64,000 bases of DNA. Origin: CAYWQB01 sp964460785. Lineage in GTDB: Bacteria > Chlamydiota > Chlamydiia > Chlamydiales > CAYWQB01. Location of the stretch: the NCBI GenBank assembly GCA_964460785.1, contig CAYWQB010000004.1, positions 186,001 through 250,000 on the forward strand, written 5' to 3'. Shown here in pieces: positions 43,425 through 50,240 of this stretch. Each line of letters opens with the position of its first letter. Positions within the stretch are counted from its first letter, which is position 1. The notes beneath the pieces were generated by a model that saw only the letters and a program-made list of their open reading frames with translations, did not search any database and was not told where the DNA came from. A program made the position numbers and the translations under genes.

Positions 43425-45131
43425 CTAGTTTGTGCTAGAGGCCTGCCTGAGATCTATGGATTTATGAATTTCATCTATAATGATTGAGAATGTCTTTTCA
43501 GCAGGACGATGCGGAATTTTAGGACAAATCAATATATCACTTTCGGCTATTACAGGTGATAGGTCTTTACGGCTGATATAGGTTCCAAACATAGCGCGCA
43601 ATAACATCCAAGCTGTTCCAATTTTTAGCCCTCCATGCTTTTGAGCTGCCTCTTTTAGGTAGTCAATATGCTCTTGCTTGAGAGGTGTAGAAAGCTCTCT
43701 TTTACAGAGAGCAAAAACCTTTATTTTATGAACATCTAGCATATTGAGTCCAAGTGGGAGGGGCTTATTTTCATTATATGAAACAGCTAGAGTATGAAGG
43801 TCATGAAGAGAAATGATTTTATGATTACTTATAGCATATAGATTGTTTGTTATAAGCCACTCATAATTAATAGATTCATAGCGCATGACTTTGCCAAGTC
43901 GGTCTAGCATATAGCTTTGCAGGCGCCGTAAGGTCGTTAAACTACCAGGAGGAAAAGCTCTTTTTAGAGCTATTTTGTCTTGGCCATTTATTGAGGTTAA
44001 AAATTTTTTAACCTCTTTTTTATGCTCAGGGGGAGATCCTATGAAGTGTTGTGCAATGATGTGATTTATATTATTTTCTGTGATCTTTCTCGTTTTAACT
44101 AATTGTCTGAACTCTTCTAGAGCACGCTGTAGCTTTGGATCATCAGGGTAGGATGCTTTTTGAAGGTGAGGGCTAAGCTCTCCGGAAGCAATAGTTTTAA
44201 TCTTCATTTCAGGGGAGGGAGCATACTCTTCTTTACTCCATGGTTGTCGATTGCTTGCTGTAGTTGAGCTTGAAGAGAGTTGTAAATTTGGATCCACATG
44301 GTAGTGAATACAAGAAGTATCTCGATTGGGAGCTACAGTTTGCCGAAGTAGAATATTTGGAGAAGAAGCTTGGCTGGGCAGGCCATGTATAGCGAGAGCT
44401 TGAGCTTCTAGGTGGGGAGGAGGAGAGGTCATAGAAGGGGAAGAAGTGTTCATAAAAAGGTTAAGTGGGATCAGTACTTGCAGATAGGCTGCTTCAGGGT
44501 AAGATGGGTGGCCTGGGTAGGTGGGTTCTACTCTTCCTGTAAGAGGGTTTGTCTGGGGGCCTAAGGAGACAATGGAATAAAGAGGGGCTTGCTGTAAGCT
44601 GTTTTGCTGACTAGGTCTCGTTTCTATAGGAGAGAAGGCCCTCTGAGGTTGAGGAGGAAAGCTCATTTGAGATACTCTATCTACCGTAGCAGCCTGAGAA
44701 GGTATTGAGTGTACCCCTTGGTGTGCGACAAATGCTTGGGGAGAAACAGTGACAGGCTGAGGAGGAAAGCTCATTTGAGACACTCTGTCTACTGTAGAAG
44801 CCTGAGAAAGTATTGAGTGTGCGCCTTGGTATGCGACAAATGCTTGGGGAGAAGGAAGGAAAAACTGTTGTAATGATACAGGCTCTTCTGAATGTTCAAT
44901 AGAAGACACTCTTCCAAGAAGTGTAGGTGGCTCAGAAAAGGTTGTTGGAGGGACGTCTACCTGGTCATATAAACCAAGCAGGTTATTTGTCTCTTGTGTG
45001 TCAAGAGGAGGAAGGTCTGGATATGGGCTGTTACTAGAATTGGGAGAAAAAAAGCCACTATAGGGATCTTCTTGGAAGGGGTTTTGGTAGTAAGAGGGCC
45101 TTGGAGAAGAGGTTGTTGTAGGTGGGAACAT
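43425..45131 (-). CDS. Proline-rich HTH-like repeat protein, family member A1
   Basis: A 568-aa protein. Residues ~1-330 are Pro/Ser/Gln-rich and probably disordered, and contain a 36-residue internal duplication. Residues ~330-568 form a basic helical domain with the core L-Q-S-Y-M-L-D-R-L-G-K-V and, ~125 residues later, the second motif A-W-M-L-L-R-A-M-F-G-T-Y-I-S-R-K. Both look like helix-turn-helix units. It is closest to the next gene (shared S-C-I-H-Y, I-A-S-G and K-A-S-Y-P). No known family is recognised. A host-directed DNA-binding effector is one hypothesis. No Sec signal. Confidence 0.6.
   Translation of the reverse strand: MFPPTTTSSPRPSYYQNPFQEDPYSGFFSPNSSNSPYPDLPPLDTQETNNLLGLYDQVDVPPTTFSEPPTLLGRVSSIEHSEEPVSLQQFFLPSPQAFVAYQGAHSILSQASTVDRVSQMSFPPQPVTVSPQAFVAHQGVHSIPSQAATVDRVSQMSFPPQPQRAFSPIETRPSQQNSLQQAPLYSIVSLGPQTNPLTGRVEPTYPGHPSYPEAAYLQVLIPLNLFMNTSSPSMTSPPPHLEAQALAIHGLPSQASSPNILLRQTVAPNRDTSCIHYHVDPNLQLSSSSTTASNRQPWSKEEYAPSPEMKIKTIASGELSPHLQKASYPDDPKLQRALEEFRQLVKTRKITENNINHIIAQHFIGSPPEHKKEVKKFLTSINGQDKIALKRAFPPGSLTTLRRLQSYMLDRLGKVMRYESINYEWLITNNLYAISNHKIISLHDLHTLAVSYNENKPLPLGLNMLDVHKIKVFALCKRELSTPLKQEHIDYLKEAAQKHGGLKIGTAWMLLRAMFGTYISRKDLSPVIAESDILICPKIPHRPAEKTFSIIIDEIHKSIDLRQASSTN
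44647..44853 (-). repeat. 108-bp in-frame tandem duplication in the proline-rich region
   Basis: Segments 44647-44745 and 44755-44853 are near-identical with a 108-bp offset, encoding S-P-Q-A-F-V-A-x-Q-G-x-H-S-I and V-D-R-V-S-Q-M-S-F-P-P-Q-P twice. The offset is a multiple of three, so the frame is kept. Confidence 0.85.
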
Positions 45132-45176
45132 ATACTGAAGCAGTTGTGCGTTTAGATAGTGATAAGAGGTAACAGT

Positions 45177-45196
45177 ATCATTAATGGATAATTAAG
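45177..45196 (-). promoter_or_regulatory. Candidate OmpR/PmrA-type direct repeat upstream of member A1
   Basis: On the minus strand, CTTAATTAT-CC-ATTAATGAT: two TTAAT half-sites 11 bp apart, ending 46 nt before the start at 45131. It has the same geometry as the sites at 46586-46605 and 41167-41186. Confidence 0.35.
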
Positions 45197-45236
45197 TTAA
45201 TATTGTTCTTTGTTTTTCATGCTCTTTAAAAAAGCT

Positions 45237-46544
45237 CTAGACTCTCTGTCGATCGTGAGTTTCTTTATTGAAAATCTCATGGATCACAATCTTTATAGAC
45301 TGTTCTAGGGTTCGCTTTCTTTGAGGAGTGTCTTTAAGTATAGGAATACCCTCCCTCCTCATAAGGCGAGGCACATCTGTTCTTTTATGGTCATCAATTC
45401 CATATATAGATTGCAGGATAAGAAGGGCTGTTTTGATCTTAATCCCTCCCTCTCTTTGAGCCACCCTTTTCAAGTGGTCAAGGTGCTTTTTCTCAACCTG
45501 AAATGAACGACTACTTTTACTACATAGCCTTGCAATCTTAATCTTATAAATGTCTCGCTTATGGAGGGTTACAGGTAGGGGCTTATTTTCATTATACGAG
45601 ACAGCTAAAGCATGTAAGTCATCAAGGGAAAGCTCTCCTCTTTTGTCATGTAAAGCACATACATTGTGGTGCGCAGTCCAATTAGACTCTATACGCTCTG
45701 ATGGGTAAACCTTACCAAATCGATCTAACATATATTGTTGGAGACACCTTCTTGAGGTTAGGCTATCTGGAGGGAAAGATTGCTCGATCTCTTTTTTTTC
45801 AAGATCACTGAACCTGGTAATGGCTCCTCTGATTATGCCCTTTGTTGAAAGGTCTAGAGCCCCTTTAAAGGCATTCTCTATGCTTCGGTCTATACTATGG
45901 GCTGTCACTACCTTTCTTTTTACAACTTGCCTGAGTTCTGCGAGTACTTGTTGCAGTCCTGGGTTGTTTGGATAGGAGGCTTTGGGAATATGGGAAGGAA
46001 GGGTGCCAGAAGCTATGGTAGCAATTTTAAATTCATCAGAAGGGATGTGAGCATCAGAGCGCCAGGGATTGGATCTATTTTTACTAGTAGTATGTGAAGA
46101 AGATGTCCAAGCTGAATCAATGCGGTAGTGAATACAAGACGTACTTTCAGCAGAAGGTGGCATTTGCAGGTCTTTAAAAGAGGGGTCAAAGGGTTCTGAG
46201 TAGCTTGCAAAAGGCCTCTCTAGGGGAGCTGATGTATCGGTAGCACCTTGAGAGGGCATAATAGGGATTGATGATAGCATATCAGCTTCAGAGATGGGAA
46301 TACGGGAGACCCTTCCATAAAGGGAATCCTTAGGAGGCTCTGGATCTTGGAGGGTAGGCTGTAGAGAGGGGGTTATAGGAGGGAACTCAAAAAAATTAGT
46401 GAGCTCTTCTAAGGAAAAGTCTTCTATGTAAGAACTGTCTTGATGAGCTGAATGAGAAGGAAACTGCTGCTGTGTAGGAGCTATGTAGGGTTGTAGTGAA
46501 GAGGTGGTGGCTATAAGTGGAGAACTTGTTGTGGGAGGAAACAT
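45237..46544 (-). CDS. Proline-rich HTH-like repeat protein, family member A2
   Basis: A 435-aa paralogue of member A1. A shorter Pro/Ser-rich N-terminus (~190 residues) carries the same P-P-T-T-S-S-P opening and S-C-I-H-Y box. The basic C-terminal domain has L-Q-Q-Y-M-L-D-R-F-G-K-V and, further on, A-L-L-I-L-Q-S-I-Y-G-I with M-R-R-E-G-I-P-I. It lacks the long internal duplication of A1. Transcribed in the same direction with a 105-nt gap. Function unknown. Confidence 0.6.
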   Translation of the reverse strand: MFPPTTSSPLIATTSSLQPYIAPTQQQFPSHSAHQDSSYIEDFSLEELTNFFEFPPITPSLQPTLQDPEPPKDSLYGRVSRIPISEADMLSSIPIMPSQGATDTSAPLERPFASYSEPFDPSFKDLQMPPSAESTSCIHYRIDSAWTSSSHTTSKNRSNPWRSDAHIPSDEFKIATIASGTLPSHIPKASYPNNPGLQQVLAELRQVVKRKVVTAHSIDRSIENAFKGALDLSTKGIIRGAITRFSDLEKKEIEQSFPPDSLTSRRCLQQYMLDRFGKVYPSERIESNWTAHHNVCALHDKRGELSLDDLHALAVSYNENKPLPVTLHKRDIYKIKIARLCSKSSRSFQVEKKHLDHLKRVAQREGGIKIKTALLILQSIYGIDDHKRTDVPRLMRREGIPILKDTPQRKRTLEQSIKIVIHEIFNKETHDRQRV

Positions 46545-46585
46545 TGACTAAGTTACTTTTTCTGTAAGTACATCAGGAAGGTCAT

Positions 46586-46605
46586 AACATTAGTTCAATA
46601 TTAAG
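46586..46605 (-). promoter_or_regulatory. Candidate OmpR/PmrA-type direct repeat upstream of member A2
   Basis: On the minus strand, CTTAATATT-GA-ACTAATGTT, 42 nt before the start at 46544. The first half-site equals the PmrA 9-mer known from Legionella and Coxiella; the second is degenerate. An overlapping inverted repeat AAGTTAA/TTAACTT lies just beside it. Confidence 0.35.
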
Positions 46606-46681
46606 TTAACATTTTTATTAACTTTGCATGTGCTTTAGCTTAATGATTTGCTTGTAGCCTCTTTTTTTTGATGGGTATTCA

Positions 46682-46984
46682 ATGGGTCATGTAGAGGGGG
46701 CTGTAGTGATTGAGCTTAAAAAAGCAGTACTTGTCCCTACGTTTACCTTAAGTGAGATCGCTCTTTTTCAATTAAGCAATCAGGATTATAGCGCCTATTT
46801 CTTGAGCGTGGGGGATTCCTTCGTTACACACACCTATAAGAAGAATAGACTGCTCTTTGCCCCTGCATTTTCTTTGAATTACTACCACCGGTCAGGTATG
46901 GAAATGGGACTTAATTATCAGCTACAGCAAAATGGAAATTACAAAGGGCAGCAGGTAGGAGCAGACCTTAAGTGGAAGTTCTAG
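46682..46984 (+). pseudogene. Remnant of an outer-membrane beta-barrel (autotransporter-like C-terminus)
   Basis: A 100-aa frame of alternating polar and hydrophobic residues. It contains F-S-L-N-Y-Y-H-R-S-G-M-E-M-G-L-N-Y and ends V-G-A-D-L-K-W-K-F, with a terminal Phe as in barrel proteins recognised by the BAM complex. It has no signal peptide, and nothing upstream continues it. It is probably the surviving last strands of an autotransporter or Pmp-like barrel, lying on the plus strand among minus-strand genes. Confidence 0.45.
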
Positions 46985-47034
46985 AGTTTGTTATGCATAG
47001 AGGAATAAAATATCTAGCTTATTAGCACCTAGCG

Positions 47035-48108
47035 TTAAGGTTTTACTAGCGGTATTTCCTCTATCTGCCTTCTTTCTATACCTTCAAGAACGTTAGCTAC
47101 CAAGTGCATAGAAAATCCTTTTTGAGGCCTTGTATTCAAGCGGTTTTTAATGGGGATAGCATGCTCTTCCATGATTTGCTTCACCTTCGCTCGCATATAG
47201 GTGATACCAAAGACAGCTCGCATGAGAAGAGTCGCAGCCTTAACAGACAAAGCATCATTGTCACTTGCGATCTTCTTTAATCTCCCAATTATTTCAGGAG
47301 TGATCTCATTAGCAGGGCTCGCTTGGTGGCAATACCTTAGAACTTTGACTTTTTCAAGGTCTGAAAGGCTTTTCCCTTGAGGGGGAGGTAAGTTGAAGTT
47401 GTAGGCATTAGCAATATTAATAAGGTCTTGAAGTGATGGTTCTGGAGGACCTGACAGTACTGTTAGATGGTTTTGGAGGATCCAATCGTCATCAATGCCT
47501 TCTGCGGGAATAATTTTTCCAAATTGACTCAGCATGAATTGCTGTACATATCGTGTAGTAGTTAGGTGGCTAGAAGGAAATGTTCTTTTGATAATATCTT
47601 TTTGAGCGACATTGATTTTATAGAGGGCTTTGCGAGCTTCTTCAGAAAGGTTAAGGGACTTGAGATCTTCTCTGGTAACTTTGCGGTTTCTAAGAATGTT
47701 CGTGAGTTGATCTACAAATTCCAAAGGCTGGTCTTCCTTAGGTTCCTTGAAAGGAAAAGGAGCCATATAAGCAACACCGTGGAGCAGCCTCTCAGGAGAA
47801 GGTAAAAGTCTTGTGCTTTGAGGAGAAGGAGCCCGTAGCGGTTCTTTAGAAAGGTTTTTTTCTCGGTGAACTTCTGGTATATCCGGTAACTGCAAAGGGG
47901 TATATGTGTTTAAGGGGGACCCAGGGCCTTTTTCAGAATAAGATTTTTCTTGCTCAAGGGGACTCTCTGCCTGAAGGCTATCAAGGTCAAGGAGGGGCGA
48001 GGGGTTGTCTTTGTATTCCGTAGGTGTTGTAGGCTTCGTACTTTGTTGCTCTTCTGATAGGCCATACAATGCAGGGTTAGAAAGAGGAGAAAGAGAACGA
48101 ACAGACAT
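47035..48108 (-). CDS. Proline-rich HTH-like repeat protein, family member B1
   Basis: A 357-aa protein. A ~100-residue disordered Pro/Ser/Glu-rich N-terminus precedes L-P-S-P-E-R-L-L-H-G-V-A-Y and a basic helical domain with V-Q-Q-F-M-L-S-Q-F-G-K-I-I and A-T-L-L-M-R-A-V-F-G-I-T-Y-M-R followed by I-M-E-E-H-A-I-P-I. The second motif reads like a transposase or regulator helix-turn-helix. It is closest to the next gene (member B2). Function unknown. The long palindrome at 48141-48174 lies just upstream. Confidence 0.6.
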   Translation of the reverse strand: MSVRSLSPLSNPALYGLSEEQQSTKPTTPTEYKDNPSPLLDLDSLQAESPLEQEKSYSEKGPGSPLNTYTPLQLPDIPEVHREKNLSKEPLRAPSPQSTRLLPSPERLLHGVAYMAPFPFKEPKEDQPLEFVDQLTNILRNRKVTREDLKSLNLSEEARKALYKINVAQKDIIKRTFPSSHLTTTRYVQQFMLSQFGKIIPAEGIDDDWILQNHLTVLSGPPEPSLQDLINIANAYNFNLPPPQGKSLSDLEKVKVLRYCHQASPANEITPEIIGRLKKIASDNDALSVKAATLLMRAVFGITYMRAKVKQIMEEHAIPIKNRLNTRPQKGFSMHLVANVLEGIERRQIEEIPLVKP

Positions 48109-48140
48109 TTACTTTAATGTGTTATCTTATAGTTAAAAAG

Positions 48141-48174
48141 GTACATTATGCATAATCACAAATGCATAATGTAC
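48141..48174 (-). terminator. 13-bp perfect palindrome, terminator or operator
   Basis: GTACATTATGCAT (48141-48153) and ATGCATAATGTAC (48162-48174) flank an 8-nt loop. On the minus strand the stem is followed by CTTTTTAAC, as in a Rho-independent terminator for member B2. It also lies 33-66 nt before the start of member B1, so an operator role is equally possible. Confidence 0.5.
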
Positions 48175-48259
48175 TATAAAATTTCTTTGCTTATGAGGGA
48201 GGGAGTTGGTCCCGATATTTTCGTACAACTAGAGCAGAAAAAAGGGCCTTAAAAGCTTA

Positions 48260-50146
48260 TTAGGCTCTAACTAGTTGGCTCATTGCGAGTTGCCTTTGTA
48301 GTTGCTCTTCCTCTAGTTCATCAATTAAGTTGGCTGTCAGGTTTATTGATGAGTGACTTGGAGGTCTTCTTTGCAACCGGTAGTTACTAATCGGTATCCC
48401 TTCTCTTTCCATTATTTTTTTTACCGTATCGCGCATATAACTAATGCCAAAAATAGCTCTTAAGACCAAGTTCACAGTTTTGATAGATAAGCCATTATAG
48501 TGATTGTGAGCGATGCTTTTTATTTGGTTAATAATGTCAGGAGTGATCTTGCGATCTGAGTAGGCTGGGTGACTATAGCAGTATCTTAAAACCTTAATTT
48601 TTCGAATAGCTTGGCGGTGCTTATCTACAAGAGGGTCTTGATTCAGGTTATAAGATTTTGCGATATTTACAAGGCTGCTTAGAGATAGAGCAACAGGGCT
48701 CGACAGCATGGTCAGCCTGTTTTGTAAAATCCAGTCATCATTCATTTTTGATGCAGGAAGAATTTTCCCAAATTTATTCAGCATGAACTGCTGAACATTT
48801 CTAGTCGTTGTTAGGTAGTCGGAAGGAAAATTTTCTCTAATGAGTTGTTTTTGGTTGTAGTCGAGCTGACGCAAGCTCTTAATCTCGCTTGCAGAAAGTC
48901 CAATAGACTTTAGTTCTTCAGTATCAACTTTGCGCTCCCGAAGGATGTTATTTATACGATCCACAACGCTAAGAGGCCTACCATCACTTGCCCTTTTTAG
49001 AGGCAAAGGGTCTAAGTAGGCAATCCCATTAATTTGTCTATCAGGAGTAGGAAGGATGGTTATCTTGCCTGGAAGGAAGGAGCTGGGCTCGGCCTCTTCT
49101 TCAAAAGAGTTCGCTAGGTGAAAGCTAGATGTAGGTAAGACCTCTGCTTGCCTATATGCTTCTGCAGGTTGACTAAAGGGCTCTACGTTCTCTTCTACCT
49201 GCTCTGAGGAAGCTCTTGAAAGGTCATTGAGATCAGAAAAAGAAGAAGATGAGGAGAAAAAATTAGGTTCTTCCTCTCCTTCAGAGGAATCCGTTAGGTG
49301 AAAGCTAGGAGTGTGTAAAAACCTTGCTGATTCATGTGTCTCTACAGGTTGATGACAAGTCTCAGTACTGACTTCTAGGTGTGCTAGGAGACTTCCTGAA
49401 GTAGAAAAAGAAACAGGTGAAAGGGAATCTCTGTCATAAGGAAAAGAGGAGGAGAAGAAGTGCGGACTTTCCCTTTCTTCTAGGATAGATCTAGGTATGT
49501 GTAAAGCACTTTCTTGCTCTAGTTGTCCTGAAGGTGTTTCAGGAAACTCTGTATCTGGCTCTATCTGCTCTGAAAAGGTTCTTGAAAGGTCATTGAGATC
49601 AGAAAAAGAAACGGGTGAACAAGAATTTTCATGGGTAGGAGGGATCGGGTAGAAAAGGTCAGGCTCTTCCTCTCCTTCAGAGGCATTAGTTATAGATGAG
49701 CTGGGTATAGTTAGAGCTTGATCCACTATAGGTTGTCTAGGAGGCTCCATAGGAGAAGCCATTGAAGGAGTGGGTTGACTCATTGGTGCTTGGTAGGAAG
49801 TATGGGCAGGCATAGGAGGCTGTGCAGCAGCTGGATAGGTGGGGTGTGCATAGTAAGCCTGCTGGTGAGGGTAGGCTTGGTAGGAAGCATGGGCAGGCAT
49901 AGGTTGCTGTGCAGCGGTTGGATAGGCGGGGTGTGCATAGTAAGCCTGTTGGTGAGGGTAGGCTTGGTAGGAAGTATGGGCAGGCATAGGTTGCTGTGCA
50001 GCGGTTGGATAGGCGGGGTGTGCATAGTAAGCCTGTTGGTGAGGGTAGGCTTGGTAGGAAGTATTAACAGGCATAGGTTGCTGTGCAGCCACCGGAATGA
50101 TATGTATGGGGTGGTGGTTGTTGTTGTTGTTGTTGTTAATAAACAT
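48260..50146 (-). CDS. Proline-rich HTH-like repeat protein, family member B2, with 29-aa tandem repeats
   Basis: A 628-aa protein. It opens with a seven-Asn tract and His/Pro residues, then three and a half copies of a 29-residue Tyr/Pro/Gln/His-rich repeat, then a long acidic Ser/Pro/Glu-rich stretch with repeated S-F-S-D-L-N-D-L-S-R and S-S-E-G-E-E-E-P. From residue ~365 it is homologous to member B1 (L-P-T-P-D-R-Q-I-N-G-I-A-Y; V-Q-Q-F-M-L-N-K-F-G-K-I-L; L-V-L-R-A-I-F-G-I-S-Y-M-R; I-M-E-R-E-G-I-P-I). The disordered repeats and HTH-like end suggest a host-directed regulator or scaffold. This is unproven. Confidence 0.6.
   Translation of the reverse strand: MFINNNNNNNHHPIHIIPVAAQQPMPVNTSYQAYPHQQAYYAHPAYPTAAQQPMPAHTSYQAYPHQQAYYAHPAYPTAAQQPMPAHASYQAYPHQQAYYAHPTYPAAAQPPMPAHTSYQAPMSQPTPSMASPMEPPRQPIVDQALTIPSSSITNASEGEEEPDLFYPIPPTHENSCSPVSFSDLNDLSRTFSEQIEPDTEFPETPSGQLEQESALHIPRSILEERESPHFFSSSFPYDRDSLSPVSFSTSGSLLAHLEVSTETCHQPVETHESARFLHTPSFHLTDSSEGEEEPNFFSSSSSFSDLNDLSRASSEQVEENVEPFSQPAEAYRQAEVLPTSSFHLANSFEEEAEPSSFLPGKITILPTPDRQINGIAYLDPLPLKRASDGRPLSVVDRINNILRERKVDTEELKSIGLSASEIKSLRQLDYNQKQLIRENFPSDYLTTTRNVQQFMLNKFGKILPASKMNDDWILQNRLTMLSSPVALSLSSLVNIAKSYNLNQDPLVDKHRQAIRKIKVLRYCYSHPAYSDRKITPDIINQIKSIAHNHYNGLSIKTVNLVLRAIFGISYMRDTVKKIMEREGIPISNYRLQRRPPSHSSINLTANLIDELEEEQLQRQLAMSQLVRA
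49792..50092 (-). repeat. 87-bp tandem repeats, about 3.5 units
   Basis: A landmark (GGTAGGAAG on the plus strand) recurs at 49792, 49879, 49966 and 50053, exactly 87 bp apart. Each unit encodes 29 residues with Y-Q-A-Y-P-H-Q-Q-A-Y-Y-A-H-P. Units are nearly identical, indicating recent expansion. Confidence 0.95.
50117..50137. repeat. (GTT)7 microsatellite encoding a poly-Asn tract
   Basis: Seven GTT units on the plus strand are AAC (Asn) codons near the start of the 628-aa protein. Slippage would change Asn number in frame. Confidence 0.9.
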
Positions 50147-50156
50147 ATTTTTTTGC

Positions 50157-50229
50157 CAGTTTTATTATATTAAAAAGTGTATACTTTAGTAATTAATTGA
50201 AATTAAATCAATTAAATATAATAAAACTG
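50157..50229. repeat. Nested inverted repeats in the promoter of the 628-aa gene
   Basis: CAGTTTTATTATAT (50157-50170) and ATATAATAAAACTG (50216-50229) form perfect 14-bp arms. Inside them, TTAATTGA (50193-50200) and TCAATTAA (50208-50215) form a second hairpin adjoining the right arm. No flanking target duplication is visible. It could be an operator, a terminator for the upstream pseudokinase gene, or a tiny element remnant. Confidence 0.6.
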
Positions 50230-50240
50230 AATTTGTTTAT

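Noticed and set aside
48121..48136. Fourth TTAAC-N6-ATAAC box upstream of member B1
   Set aside because: It lies only 12 nt from the start codon and is more degenerate than the other three sites, so it was not counted.
49792..50092. CRISPR array
   Set aside because: The 87-bp units are contiguous, in frame and protein-coding, with no unique spacers. No CRISPR-like array was seen elsewhere.
49775..50173. 132-aa plus-strand frame with repeated L-V-G-S-M-G-R-H-R units
   Set aside because: It is the antisense shadow of the 87-bp repeats. A repeat length divisible by three keeps every frame open.
50157..50229. Insertion sequence or MITE
   Set aside because: Inverted arms exist, but no target-site duplication or transposase is visible and the block is only 73 bp, so it is reported as an inverted repeat.
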